In this document: positions 25,001 through 38,035 of the stretch, piece after piece
Numbering within the stretch: the stretch's first letter is position 1
Layout: each line of letters begins with the position of its first letter
NCBI RefSeq assembly: GCF_932526225.1
Contig: NC_064034.1
Location: forward strand, 12,226,887 to 12,290,886
Reading direction: 5' to 3'
DNA: 64,000 nt
From: Nematostella vectensis
Taxonomy: Eukaryota > Cnidaria > Anthozoa > Actiniaria > Edwardsiidae
Notes under the pieces: model-generated
Seen by the model: the letters and a program-made list of their open reading frames with translations, nothing else
What the model was told of the DNA's origin: nothing
Database searches by the model: none
Translations under genes and position numbers: made by a program

Positions 25001-26337
25001 CGATCACAATTTAATTGGCCTTGGTCTTCCGGCAGCTCAGCATTACTGACATTGACTACGGAATCATCGTGCTCACGTCTAACCGGGTCTTGTGATAAGG
25101 GTCGTTGTCCAACTAATTAAACGTACACCATCGCGCATGCGCAACAAGCCTATTGCTCTGTCCATGCTTTCTTTGCCGGGTCTCTCTGTTGTTTAGTTTT
25201 ATTTCCTAACTGCATAAAAAATTATTTGTGTAAAAGTTTGTTGTAACGAGAACTACCCATATTTTTGATACTTCCTAAACTTTTATACTCCCTATAACTT
25301 CCTAAAAAATAAATTTCAATACGTTTGCATGTGTGGTATAAAATTGTAAAATAATACCTGAAGAATCGATAACGGTGTTGATTGTCATGTTTACGCATTC
25401 TCCCCCCCCCCCGTGAGTCAGTTTCACACGAAAGCTTTTATCAGATGATAAAAAAGGACACTTGACTACTCGTATGTAACAGTCAACTAGGAGGGATTTC
25501 GTTAAGGGCTTCAAGTATATGGCTTTTATATGAAGTAGGCCCTTATAATTGATAATATATGCCTATTCATTATCTTTGATAGATTTTGATAAATTTGAAG
25601 TCATTAATGTTGAACATATAGCTTATGTTATCACTCTTGCAATGTTGTAATTTTTTTTTCACCAGAACGTGCTTGTAGGCGATGGACTGGGTTTATAATG
25701 CGGAGAGGACTAGAAGCTGTGAGTTTCACCGCCACCGTGAGTTTTCCGTGCGCGCGATATCGTTCCATTCAATGAGTGAAATTTCTTTCCGTGTGCTCAT
25801 GAGATTCTGTTCATCCGTGCTCTTGTCTTTTGTTAGCGCACGCTAAAAGGCACGGCATTTTACCGATAGTTTTTTTGCGAATTTGTTCCACCATTGTACA
25901 CGGGATTTTTCGCCGTGAGCCCGGTGTTTGTTTCCGTGCGTACGCCGCATGCCTGAAGAGTACGCTTTACCACATAGAGGTAAAGCGTAGATGTTTTCTG
26001 CATTATGTAAAAAAGTTAGGTCGGGGTTTTACCTTAAGTACGTCACTTGCCCCAAAAGTAAAATAATTTTGACACAACTAGTGCCCTGCGCATATTTTTG
26101 TGTATAGATACAAACACCTTAGGGTGGGATTTTATTGCGCTCTAAAAGTAAGAATCGTATGTATTAATAGCTGTCTTCTTCAAGTGGCTTTTATTGCAGC
26201 TAATCGGTTTTCAGTATGTACAAAGTGCCGGTCTCGATTACACAGAGTTAAAGCATAGCGAAGTTAATATATTTTAACTTTCATAAAAAATCACGAACGC
26301 AGAACGAGATATGGTTTAAAAATGTCACGAATGTGCG
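22082..26337. other. Region between the TRPC and second ETS genes
   Basis: This should contain the 5' noncoding exon and promoter of TRPC, because the acceptor at 22082 needs an upstream exon. I could not locate it with confidence. A coding-looking minus-strand run around 23205-23262 has no start, donor or recognisable family. TTTATT at 26190-26195 and 26131-26136 (AATAAA on the minus strand) are candidate polyadenylation signals of the ETS gene to the right. Confidence 0.45.
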
Positions 26338-27674
26338 CTAGCGGGTGTAGGCCTTCGCTCGGCCACAGCGCTTAATGACTGACGTCGGCTTTGCTATGAC
26401 AACACGATGATCGTTCTCACAGGTCACGTGGTGCTGGTAGTGGCCGTTGATTGGCCCTTGTCGCATATTGAGGTCTTGCCCCTTGTCCTCCTTCTTGACT
26501 TGCGTCCTAAGCACGGTTTCAATTCGTTCGTGCTGCTTTTTGTCGTTGCCTGAACATGGGGAAGATGACTTCCTGTAAGGGATATAACTGTACGGTAGTT
26601 CAACAAACTTGTATACAAGTCGCTGACCGTTGACCTACAATAAAAAAGGCGATATCCGTTAATTTTAGCCATAGAATACCTATGAATAACATAGCTTTAG
26701 CATGAAAATCCTGTCTGTAATAATAATGACATCATGTTTAACAAATATCCCGTTAGGCTCGGTTTCCAGCCGTGATGGTTTCGGTGCGCCCGCGATCCTC
26801 TCCCATTCGTCAGTGGAGGAGCCAGAGCGCAACGAAACCACGGCTGGAAACCGAGCCTATTATTCATTGAGCCAATATGAATCGCATGAGGCCCATGGCG
26901 CAACGTGCCTCTAATCTATCTTGCTGCTTTGTATAATCTATTCTTAATGTATAGGGCAGAAGTGACGTTTTCGTGGCAACCCTGGAGATTGATCCCTAAT
27001 GCTATTTCAGCGATTAAAAGGGGGAGAGATATCGTTAACGATAAAGTTACGTAACTAACTAATTTGTTTTTAAGTTAATAGTGGACTTATTTATTGCACA
27101 TAACATATGATTAAATTATATGGAAGTAAACGATTTACGAAATATTTTGATACCCGATTATTCTAAGGGTTGATTTGGGAAAAAAAAAACAGTGATTTTG
27201 GTGTAGAAGTTACGATACTGTATATCCCTACCAGTTACAGGTAGCGCAAAGAAAAATCAGACAGGTTGAGCAAGCTCGATAGCTCTTACCTTTTTTATGA
27301 TGTTCTTCTGGTAGTAATATCTTAGCGCGCGGCTTAGCTTGTCGTAGTTCATGCCTGGCCTTTGCTTGAGGTCGCCCCATCTTCGCGCGACTTCCTCCTG
27401 GTTCCGGAGCTTGAACTCACCCTCCTCCTTCTTCGTCCAAGATATCATCGACGCGCAGCTCTCGTCGGCAAGCAGCTCCAGTAGAAACTCCCAGAGATGC
27501 ACTGCGGGCTTTGTACCAGTCAATCTAATTGTCTTTTCCTCTTCATATTCAAACAAAAAATACGCATTTAGAACTGTTCAAGAAAGGTGTCAGGCAATAC
27601 TCTGAGGAAATCTCCGTACAGACAGCGCCAGCATTGCTGGCAAGACGCTTGCGAGACGTTGGTCCATCGTCCCC

Positions 27675-27713
<39 letters not shown>

Positions 27714-28720
27714 CGAAAAGTCAGTTTTCAAAAATAAAAATATTAATAGATAGTATAAAAAAAGTAAAGATGAAGGAATTGCCGTATAAGTATAATATAC
27801 TTATTTTTATCTGTTATTCAGCCAATTTTGAGCCGATTATTAGATAAACAAATATATTTCTTAGCCTTGACCAAATAAAAGTGTCCAATGTCAAAGGCCG
27901 GACGATTTTTCCCGTAGTCATCGTTACAGGTTCCGGCATTTGATTTTTAGTAATCCTAGTGAATTTTTTTTTTCTAGATTTCACATACTCTTGTCCCAAA
28001 ATATATAGAACCATAATTACTTTGCATTCTTTCTTACTTACATACACATACACAATTTCATTGCGAGCTCTGGACCGGAGAAATTCACCAACGTTTCCGC
28101 AAAACGAGGAACGTCAAAAACGGGAAACAAAAATTTGATTAGACTAAAGGTCTAGGAGTATCCGCCCACGTATTGAATGAACACAAAAGAAAACATGGCT
28201 GTTTTGATGAACCGGCTTTTGATCTTGACATGTATCTAGCTTTGTATGAGTGCACTCTTCTTTTATTAAGAACATTAAGTTTTAGTTGAGGCTGGCCGTT
28301 CTTTTTTTGGAGTATTTTAAGGCTCAGAATGTTCTTACGGATGTTCTTAAATTTAAGTTTGTATAAAAAAAATACATGTTAAAGTGTTAGGAAAATAAAA
28401 GATAAAGAAAATCTCAAATGATTAATAACAATGATATCCAATGCTGTTATTGTTAACACAATTAGATTCTGCATTTTAGAACACATCATACTAAAAAACA
28501 AGATCGTGCAACTTTAAGCTCTTAAAGTAAAATAGCAAAAGAGCATAAGAGAGAGCTTTTCGTTTAGTACGAACTCTTGAAGAACTCACCTCTAGTTTGG
28601 CTAACGAGGATGGGTGTTACTGGAAATATAGGCAAAATTAGCAATAAAGATTTACTTGCCTCCTATGTACATGTTGTCATTTGTTGATACAAGGTTACCT
28701 GAATGGTGTGTACTCGACAT
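26338..28720 (-). CDS. Second small ETS-domain transcription factor (three exons)
   Basis: This is a nuclear ETS-family DNA-binding protein of 189 residues. The exons on the minus strand are 28720-28699, 27540-27290 and 26634-26338. Intron 1 is phase 1 (TTCAG|gtaacc to tgaag|AG). Intron 2 is phase 0 (AAAAAG|gtaaga to tgtag|GTC). These are the same positions and phases as in the ETS gene at 3561-5507. The ETS domain spans about residues 21-107, from [10 protein letters not shown] to [15 protein letters not shown]. The recognition helix [14 protein letters not shown] (from residue 71) keeps R78 and R81. The 80-residue tail is rich in Lys, Gln and His and has no known domain. The [13 protein letters not shown] block is identical in both genes, which points to duplication. 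The first exon rests on phase and a good donor only, so it is less certain than the rest. Confidence 0.85.
26754..26859. mobile_element. Foldback element in the ETS intron
   Basis: The arm TAGGCTCGGTTTCCAGCCGT, continuing to about 26786, is returned in reverse complement at 26827-26859 around a ~40-base loop. No target duplication is evident. It lies in intron 2 of the minus-strand ETS gene. Confidence 0.75.
27675..27714. repeat. (CAA)n microsatellite
   Basis: About 13 perfect CAA units sit in intron 1 of the second ETS gene, roughly 135 bases upstream of its ETS exon. The poly-Leu, poly-Asn and poly-Thr frames over it are artefacts. Confidence 0.95.
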
Positions 28721-28846
28721 TTTCTTAATCCGTGATTCTAAAAGCGTTAAACAAGCTTCCACTTGAAGAACAAGGCACGAATGTCGCTTGGATAGGATAC
28801 ACAGAACATGAGCAGTGAGAACTATGTTGTCGGTTGGCAGGCGCAG

Positions 28847-28854
28847 TATTTATG
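28847..28854 (-). promoter_or_regulatory. TATA-like box of the second ETS gene
   Basis: On the minus strand CATAAATA precedes the ATG at 28720 by about 130 bases. A CTCACTG initiator-like sequence lies about 30 bases downstream. The spacing matches that of the TATA box of the first ETS gene. Confidence 0.45.
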
Positions 28855-29582
28855 GTGCAGAGGGGCCTTTGGTGATTCCACGCCTCCCACTTGCCGAGTA
28901 CTGAATCTACGTCATAGCCCAATTTCCGTTTGTCGATTTTAGACGTTAATTTTAGACAAAATATTCGCAAGCAAAACACCGGTTACGTGAACAAGACTGC
29001 AAGATAACCAAGTCAAAAACCAAATAAAGTTATGTCAACGATTAACGATCCCTTCACTAACCCAGTAGACTTAATTTGACTTTTTGATGCTCAATGAATA
29101 ACATTAGTTAGGTACAAAGGGGAAATAGGCGCTCACGCGAGTGAGCGAGTACGTTTCTCAACGTTTCGTAATAATCGGCGTGTGACTCGTCTTTAGCTCT
29201 GGGGCATCTTGCGTTATGTAAGTGTAGGTCTGGCCACGAGTCATGTCCGCCTTGACGTCATTTAGCGAGATATGCATATTAAAAGATGAAAATAACTCTT
29301 GCGATTTCCAAATGTCGAAGCATGAAACAAAGTATTGAGAAAATAATTGCTGCTGCGAAATACACGTTTTGTTTGATAAATGTTTTTGTGCAGTATTTCC
29401 CGTTTTGTCTACGCGAGATGTATGTACAAAACAATCGATTCAGTATACATACTAAGAAAATTAAACCAAATAGCGAGCGGATGAGGGATTTAAAGGAAAA
29501 AAACAAACTCGCATGCTTGAGACGGGAAAATGTTTACGGGAGAATGTTATTCTGCCGCAGGGCCGTAGCAGGCCTCGAAATA

Positions 29583-29584
29583 TT

Positions 29585-29615
<31 letters not shown>

Positions 29616-29633
29616 GGGGGTGGGGTGGGGGCA
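29583..29633 (+). repeat. (GT)n followed by a long G-run
   Basis: A short GT repeat runs into more than 20 consecutive G and then TGGGGTGGGGG. This is strong G-quadruplex potential and a likely sequencing or assembly weak point. Confidence 0.9.
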
Positions 29634-30068
29634 GAATACAGAAAAAAATATTTTTTGGGGACCCAGCCGCTGTGCAGGGCAGTACATGACCACTTATGGT
29701 TTACAAAACATGTGCGCCCGTTATCTAAAAGAAACGCAAGGGTAAAATTGGAATTTATAAATGGATACTTGGATTAATGGGCTAGGCCATGGAATGCCTG
29801 TCAAAACAAATGAGCACTTTTTGTAGTTTCTCAATCATTTTCAAATCTTGACGTTAAAATGTTTGGTATAAAAACTTATGAAATCACACGGAAATGAGAA
29901 ACGGTATTGGGAACCGTATATGGGGATCACGAATTAATCAATCTGATTAGTTTAGTTAATCGGGTCAGATTACAATAAAGTCCAGCCGGATATTTCACAA
30001 GTTCTAAGGCAATGGGTACAAACATGCCGTGGTTCAGCATGTCCATTAGCAGCAACAAATTGTTTAGT

Positions 30069-30163
30069 TAGTATGAGGCGGTCTTAAATGCATAGTATGA
30101 GGCGGTCTTAAATGCATAGTATGAGGCGGTCTTAAATGCATAGTATGAGGCGGTCTTAAATGC
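30069..30163. repeat. 24-bp minisatellite, four copies
   Basis: The unit AGTATGAGGCGGTCTTAAAT plus GCAT is repeated four times without change, with the final unit shortened. No neighbouring exon explains it. Confidence 0.95.
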
Positions 30164-31189
30164 AGAATCACATTTTGTTAATAATAACAAGATCATATTC
30201 TTAGTGATCATGTGTGCCATTCCCTTTCTAATACATAGTATTAGTGTCATTTTTTGTACTCTGAAATTTAAGAACATCCTTAAAACATTTGCTCCAAAAC
30301 AGTTGCTCAGCATTTGGAGCGGATCCAGGAGCAGTCGGGAGAGTTTTTGTTTCTTTGTATCTCGTCTAGAGGAAGGGAGAATGTGCTATTTGTTATAAGT
30401 TAAAATGTATTTGTGAAATATTGTTTAAGGTAAAAATCTGTAAATATTTATACGACTTTTTACGCCATCTTTGCTAGAGTTGTAAAATGCCTTTTTTTGT
30501 CGAAATAATCACTTGTCTCGCGCGGTAATTTGGGGGATAAAATATTTTACCACGGAATGCACATAGCTTGTGAAGGCATAATACGATTGTTAAGCAAAAT
30601 ATTCCAAGTCTAAGAGAGACGGACGCACCTTAACTAATAGTATAGATATTTACCACGCTCCGAATGCTGCCCGCTACAAAAGTCTAGTGAATATATAGTG
30701 AGTCCCAGGAGTCCTTATCGGGTTTCCTGTGGAACTGTGACGTGACGTCACACGAAACTGCGTCCCCGAATGCCAAATAGGGAGCTCAGATAGGGCCAAA
30801 AATATTTTTTAGTGATGCGTTCTAAAATGCAGTGTGAACTTTGTGTCCCATAATAGCGACCATAGTTAATTATTGTTGGTGATTGCTTGTAAAAAAAACT
30901 CATTGCTTATTTTTTTATATACAAGCTGACGGGTTCGGCTCTTCGGATACGGCCACGTAAACTTTGAGCGCTGAAAAGCAATTAGTAGTTTCAATTTCTT
31001 CAAAATTCGTTTTCCAAGCAATACTAAAAGATCAGTAAATCAAGCCATCAAACGTATGAAAAATGTTTTCTTTTTTTGGAAACAATATCCAAATCACAAG
31101 CTACTCGGGTTGAGTGGCTTTGATTGGGTAAAATCAGGGATTTTTTTTGGCGAGTGAGCTCGTCCCAGCTTCCACGCTTCCTCACGGTT

Positions 31190-31273
31190 CATTTCCGGGC
31201 ACAAAAACCCAGGGCGTCGCGGAGGTCAGAGGAGGCGAGCGGACCTCCGCGACGCCCTAGGTCCCCGAGGATG
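31190..31273. mobile_element. Decayed foldback of the CCCAGGGCG family
   Basis: CCCAGGGCGTCGCGGAGGTC near 31208 returns as GGACCTCCGCGACGCCCTAG, and the right end reads GGTCCCCGAGGATG like the element at 7669-7779. The left terminus is degraded and no target duplication is visible. A C-run follows at about 31294-31313. Confidence 0.7.
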
Positions 31274-32832
31274 ACGCCTGGATAATATAATAACCCCCCC
31301 CCCCCCCCCCCCCAGTAATTACTTAAAGCCTGCACCACAGGTTATTTTGGAGCATGCAGTTATACCTACCGGTCATGACTTAGTAGGGAAGACCAAGACA
31401 GACCTGAAAAAATAAAATGCATTTATTTATTGTAAATAACGAGTCAGCAGCTAATGATATGATTAATATCTATACAATAGTTTTATATATTAGGTAATAG
31501 TAATAGTAATTAAGAATAGTATTTTGATCCTTTTGAAATTATTTTTAATAAGAATCATGCATATAAGAGCGAGTTCTGAAAGGGAAGGTGTGCGTCAAAC
31601 CCGGAAGACTGAGTCACATACACGCCGTGCAGTTTCGTAACCTAAGCCAAATATAGACCTTTACTAGAAGTTATTTTTATTTATTTATACCTTCAGTTTA
31701 TATATTTATTTTTATCAGATAAGTCAATGCCCTTTTTACTCTGTTTTACTAACTTCAATCTATAAGATTATATGAAGGGCCCTTTGCTAATTTGCAACTT
31801 GGCCTTGACAACTTGACAACTTGGCCTATTGAAAACGGTAACAAATAATGAAAAAATATATAAATAACTAACAATTAGCACAACAAGACTACAGTTGAGG
31901 AAACCGTGTCATGGTATTGCAATGGTGCATAAATGTTTGCTTTCGACACGTTTTGTTTTCTTCTTCTTTCAAATTAAAGACGCCAACACAATTTTTTAAT
32001 GTGCCATTCTTAAAAGAAGAAGTCGGCCCGTTATTGTATACTGGGAATTAGTTAACACTTGAATTTATTTTGACAATGTTCCCTAAATCGCCTTAAGACA
32101 TTGGAAATAACACGTCAGTTAGTGCAATGTTTCCGCTTTGACTTATAAACACGAAGGCGTAGTAAAACTGTGTTCCCAAAAAATACCAATTGAGTAATCA
32201 AAGTACATATTGAAGGCAAACCGATGTTTATCTTTATTCGGGAACTCAGGAACATGTGCCCACGATGTAAATGCCCTCAACCCATCAGGCAAAAGTCATT
32301 GTGATTTGTGATATTGATATTGTGCTTCCTTGCTGTTACGTAACGGCTCACTGGCTCAGGGGATTATATACACACCACCTTTTTGCACACTTCCTTTAGA
32401 AAAAGGAAAATTCGAAAAAAAACCAACAATGATACTGATGTTGTGTGGTTATTCAATATAAAATGGAATAAGAAAACATTTTGAAATATGGATTTATGGA
32501 TAAAAAAATTGAGAAATATGAATCGAAATAAATTGAGATCAAAAACTTATGATTGCGTTGTTTTGTTTGATATTTTTTTTTTATTGTTGACGAGTATTTG
32601 GGGTGTGCCCTGGCATAGAAAGGGTTTAAAGGGCTTTTGTCAGCCACATGTTTTCCATTCATTTATTGGAAGACTTATTGGAATAAATATCTAATAAGTT
32701 ATAAAAAACATATATCAAAATTTAAATTCAGTTATAAAAACAATCCAACCAACCGATGGAAATATGTATGTTTACTCACACTTGGTATTTTACTAGTACC
32801 TAGTATACAGAAATGATTGATATAGGAAATTG

Positions 32833-32941
32833 CATCCTCGCGGACCCAGGGCGTACTGAGCGGAAACTAGCGCTGAGCGTAACGAGCGCGAGCTGGCGTT
32901 ATGCTTGTTTACTCTCAGTACGCCCTGGGTCTCCGACGATG
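32833..32941. mobile_element. Foldback of the CCCAGGGCG family
   Basis: CATCCTCGCGGACCCAGGGC with GTACTGAG is mirrored by CTCAGTAC and GCCCTGGGTCTCCGACGATG. The loop contains a second GCGC-rich palindromic region. The element is 109 bp and noncoding. The flanks are similar but not a clean duplication. Confidence 0.78.
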
Positions 32942-33617
32942 GAAAATGGTGGCAATTTTTTTTTTTTTTTTTCGATTAAAGTAAACCCTTTCTGACATAA
33001 AAACTTACTGGCGCCAAAAGCTGTCGCGAGCCGTTGTCACCCAAAAAGTCACGTGATTTCTTAAGCACGAGATGCAAGATGTAATTGTTTCATCTGTTCG
33101 ATAGTTTGATAGCCCTCGTCCTAAAATTCCCTTCGATCGCATTTTATGGTAGTTTTCTATGGCCATCAGTTTTACCTTGTGGCAGTTGTGATGAGAATAT
33201 ATAAGCTGTCTAGAGTTGCATGACTACCCGAAAACGTGTTCGACGACTATGACTTAGAGTTCTTGGACCGACTTTTGCCGATGTGTGCATAGCTGGTATT
33301 CAAAGAAAAAAAAACATTTGTCAAATCATTAGGAGGCTACAACATCTTGTATATTTATGGTCTTTAGTAGAACCCTTGAAACCCGCACGAAATGATAAAG
33401 ATTATTTGACACGTGTTTTTATTCTGGGAACGACCAGCTATATATGTATTGCATGCTGGACAGGGATAGTTGTCCCCTTAACAAAAAAGTCGTATGTGAA
33501 GGGGAGCCATGGTCAATGGCATGGGAAGTAGGAGAGGAAGTATTTAAGGAGTGGATGTAGATTTTTTTACCCGATTGAACTGGAGAGTGTGGTAGGGGAG
33601 GAAAATGCTTTTGCGCT

Positions 33618-33782
33618 AATAGGCCATTTCGCGTGCATTATCACAGAACCACTACCTCATTACCAGAATGCAGCGCGCGCATATTTAGGCTTGCACCAAG
33701 CGAAGCGCGCGCTGCATGACGGTAGTTGAAGTAGATTTCCATGGTGAGTACGCGCGCATGCTTATAGCTGGAATGGCCTATT
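33618..33782. mobile_element. MITE with AATAGGCCATT ends
   Basis: The ends AATAGGCCATT and AATGGCCTATT are inverted copies 165 bp apart. The interior contains GCGCGCATGC-type palindromes. It has no coding capacity. Confidence 0.6.
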
Positions 33783-36548
33783 TATCTGGAAAGGTCAACA
33801 CTGAAATGTCTCACCCTTTCTTCTTGCACTCTGTTGCAGTTTTCGATATCCTGTCAAGGGGGAAGGAAAAGGGGAGGGGGGACAGTCAACGGTTGACTGA
33901 AAGAAAAGAAAGAAGGAGAGGGATTGGGGAGAGCATCTCATACCCTGTCTGAGAAGGGACTTCTGTCAGAAAGATCTTGATACTTGGGAAAAATCACAAA
34001 GCTTTAAACTGTACTAAAAACGATTGAGATATGGCCTCCTGTAACTACACACGTTACAAATTGCATTTCCCCGACACAAATGGGTCCTCATCCCTGCACC
34101 TCGATATTCGCATTTACGGCAATTGATCGGAGTGATTTGTGATGATACGGAAGAGACAAACCGGAAAACTTTTAGCCCCTTACGATCGCCGCGAAAATCG
34201 ACAGAGATCAACTAGCAGCGAACACACCTTACTGGTGCGTTTAACCATTCAAAATTCGTATTACATTATTTTCTTGTTTCTGATTTCTAATCGGAAGACA
34301 AGAAAATAATATAAGAATAGATGATAGATTCATATATTCAAACGTTGTATCATTAGTAATGGAAAGAGAAGATAGCCATAAGGCTTTTATAGATAATATT
34401 TGCAAGATTTTAGATTCTCAATATGGTTTTTATCTCTGTGTGTTTATTTGACATTCGAAAAAAATAAAGATTTTGTTTATTCTATGCGATCTAAGCTTCG
34501 TTTCGTTACGGCAATGTGGTTTGTGTAACTTCTTACGAGTGTTCTAGCGAAAGCTCATTGTTCAACTTTTTCAATAAGATTCTCATTCTCGCAGACTTGG
34601 CCCTAGACCATGAATGTATTGTCAACATAGCATTGATCAAATGAACAGACGGAAAGCAAGCCGACCGGAATACACTAAAAGCTCCAAAAGTACACGGAAT
34701 CTTGTCTTTGCGTCCTCTAGTTTTTGCATTAAGAAAACTATAAAATGCCCTACTGAGCTGAGAATTTTCGTCTGACTTAACGAATTGATATTTGTAGTAG
34801 GGCCGTTTTTTTTTCGCTTGACATTTTCTTCCGCACTCTTCCTGTTTGTCACTCTAACTAGTAGATTCGTGTTGAATGGAGTTGCATCTGCTGCGAAAAG
34901 ACGCAAGAAACAGAAACTTTATCTCCAATAATTCGTTATCCTTGCTACGTGGCAATTTATAAATGGTTTAAAGATTAAATATTTATAAAATTATTATCTA
35001 GTTAGACAAAATCAAGGTCAAAATCAAGCCGCACTACGCGTCTAGTTTTCGTCTGGATCTACTTGGCTCAGAATTCGAGCATCGTGAATCTGTTTTAAAG
35101 TTCTCTTCTTTAGTGATTATTCTTACCGGTCTATGTGTTTTCGATTTGCAGGTGTTAGGTAAGGAGCGAGATGGCAGCATGCGAAACACTGATAGCCTGT
35201 TCGCTCTCGATTGTTTTTTATGTCGTAGACAGGCACGCTTGGATTGCCTTTTACTTCCTGGTTGCTTAACACGTGATCTAACCGGAAGCACTAATGACTG
35301 CGACATATCGAATTCCGGAAACACCATAAATAGTCGCTTTAGGATATATTTAAAAAAAATAAGAAGATGGATTTCTATCTTCATTGATATTAATGTTTTG
35401 TATTTTGTGAACCATTTCAGGGTAAAACAACAAGAAAATTGAGTAACACTTCGTGCGAGATGAGTGCTAAAGATAGCAAAATGAGGCGTGTGTCGAATTA
35501 TGGGCTCTTATTTTAATGGATATATTTGGTATCTGTTCATTCCTGTGGTGGGAATATATGTTGTCAAGAGAGCATAAGATAAGAAAGGGGCCATTTGGTA
35601 TTACCCGCGCGCCATGTCGATTCCGAATCTAAAATTAAGGGGATGTAATACTTCGGGGATTGCAAGATTTCGAAAACGAGACTTCATTCAAAATCAAGAA
35701 AAACCTTGTGCTTCAAACACCGTTTTCGCTCTAACTTGCTGCTTCTTCGTGGTTTCTCAACATTCATTATCTTCCTAATGGTCAAACGAAATATGTAAGT
35801 TAGACATTAGATGTGATATTTATTTTTGTGAATATTCCTGTGAATTGAGAAGTAATCCAAGAAAAATACATTTCATAAAACTATCCTTGTAGCGAGGAAA
35901 TGCATTTTTGTGATGATCAAAGCCAGGAAGCTGAAGTATCTGAGCTTTTGTAATAGTGAGAAAATAAAGAGAGATATACTGTACTTCTTTGATGTTGTTA
36001 TTATTATATGTTATATTATTATGTTGTTATTTTACAAGCTGCAGTCGGGATTTGAATCAAACGCGTTATCACGGCCATTTTATCGCATTTTTCTTCACTA
36101 AACAGTCAAACTATTCAGGGATTTAGCCTTCTGTGAGTATATTTGCCAATCTTGCTTACTTAAGTTAGACTTGTTTTCTTCTTCCGAGTTATTTTACATG
36201 ATCTCTTTTCATTCCTATCGGGTTGGCAAAATAACAACACGCAACCCGCGGGGGAGTAGGACAAAATAAATGGAGCAAATCCTCACGTGCGGTGGTAGGG
36301 TGGTGGTTACTAAAAATAGCCAGATTCGGAATCGACATGGCGCGCGGGTAATACCAAAGTGTCCCTCTCTTTTCTTATGCTCTCTTGATGTTGTTGAACA
36401 TATACAAAGCAAACAACAAATTTAACAAGTAAGACCACAACAACAAAGCCAACAATAACAATCTAAACAAAATTAAGTTGTTGTAAAAGAATAGAAAAAA
36501 ATGGTCGAATACTATTCATTCGACATGACCACGAGGCTAGGCATTGAC

Positions 36549-37207
36549 TACCCTGGGTACCAAAGGCTCCGAGCTTCAACGACAGACAACGATTTGAGCG
36601 AAGCGAAAGAGCCTCTGGGGCAACGGATAGCCAGCCTCACTATGGTGCTAGCGATCATGGCGTCAGTCACCCAAGAATGACCTGTCAAGTCCTAGATGCC
36701 CGTACAAGTTTCGCACCGATATGGGAATTGGATACAGTGAACTCCGTAAAAACGGTATTTAAGCAAAATAATTTTAGTCAGTGTGCAGCAACAATACATC
36801 GAAGTGTGTTCTAGGTCAGTTCAATTTGTTTTCTGAAACAAAGGCTAAAAAGGAGAAGTTTTTAGAGCGTTTATCGAGCTGAGTGTTCCCTTGGATACAA
36901 TAAAATCCTGTGTGTAATTTGCATAAACTGCTTTCGACAACTAGAGAGGATAGCGAAGGCAAGCTCACTTGTCCACCGGGCATTACCGGAATTGAAGTCA
37001 AGGTTTACAGAAACACTTGGAGGCACAGGAGATAGCCTTCATTTCTGGAATGGAGAAGATCCTCCTAATATGGAATACTACTACAATAGCAAACTTTATC
37101 TGCCAATCAACGGCGTAGTACAAAACTTGTATGAATATATTAGCATGAGAGGCTCTTTCGCTTCGCTCAAATCGCCGCGAAGCTCGGAGCCTTTGGTACC
37201 CAGGGTA
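36549..37207. mobile_element. 659-bp Mutator-type TIR element
   Basis: The left end runs from TACCCTGGGTACCAAAGGCT to about 36616 and is repeated in reverse complement from about 37148 to 37207 as terminal inverted repeats of some 60-67 bases. The flanks are GGCATTGAC (36540-36548) and GGAATTGAC (37208-37216), a 9-bp target duplication with one mismatch. The ends match the 143-bp element at 18377-18519. The interior shows no transposase, so it appears non-autonomous. Confidence 0.82.
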
Positions 37208-37902
37208 GGAATTGACACATCCATCGTTTTAATGCTCAATGCTCATCTATCACGTAGAAAACAGACTAAATTAACTTGAAGTCAATAGTAACGTATACTT
37301 TGTGGATGGTATTGTACAGGAGCGCAGAATGATTGGGGTGAGGACGTCCCCCCTCTCTCACATCCCCCACTGCCTCCCCCCGCACCTTTACCCAAGTCTT
37401 CATCACAAAAGAACATTCTAAAGAAACTCAAACATATGTATGATTTACCAAAACCTTACCGTCGGGAAAATCTCGTGGGGTAGCTAAGCTCGCCAAAACA
37501 CGTCAAGCACAGTATCGTCTCTACGATTATAGCAATAAGGTATATAGCTCTTGGCAAAAATGCATCTTAGCCAACATGATGCTTATTTTGATACTTTCAA
37601 TTAATCCGATCAATTATATAGCTTTTTCTCGCTCTTGTCAGCAACTCTTTTCTTTGCCATGGATTTGACGTTTATCTTAAATCGATGTCATATAATTGGA
37701 CCTGCAGTTTTTCTCGTAGACCGACAATACCAAGGAATGACACGTTGTGGCTTAATAACAGTATGGAACCTGATTGTGTAACGCTTTGAAATGCGCCCGA
37801 CACCAGCCAGACGTGGTCGAATGATAGAAAGGGGTGGTCGTATCCCTTTTACATACCTTTAAATCCATCATAATTACGTACATACCACTTGTTACCACGT
37901 GA

Positions 37903-37908
37903 TTTATT
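37903..37908 (-). other. Candidate poly(A) signal
   Basis: TTTATT on the plus strand is AATAAA on the minus strand, about 130 bases past the stop codon of the MFSD4-like gene ending at 38036. Confidence 0.5.
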
Positions 37909-38035
37909 TATATAACCATTTCCATAGCCCCTCATTCTGAAATAACTTATATTTACAAAACAACACTTAAAGCAGGTAAAGACTTCTAATAAATGTCTAA
38001 TAAATGTTGAGTTTTTATCTGATAATCGGGCCTAA

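Larger units (their letters stand above)
28861..37902. other. Large intergenic region, transposon-rich
   Basis: No convincing gene was found on either strand. It holds a GT/G-run, a 24-bp minisatellite, several foldback or TIR elements, a C-run at about 31294-31313 and A+T-rich filler. TATATAAG near 33197 is promoter-like but leads to no coding exon I can support. Overlapping frames at 35034-35442 on both strands are open but unrecognised. Confidence 0.5.

Noticed and set aside
33194-33300. AATATATAAGC promoter-like box with short ATG frames downstream
   Set aside because: The frames end within about ten codons and no splice donor or protein family follows.
35034-35442. Overlapping 109-116 codon frames on both strands, with ETS-like CCGGAAG sites
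   Set aside because: Neither peptide resembles a known protein and no splice structure supports them; perhaps regulatory DNA, but unproven.
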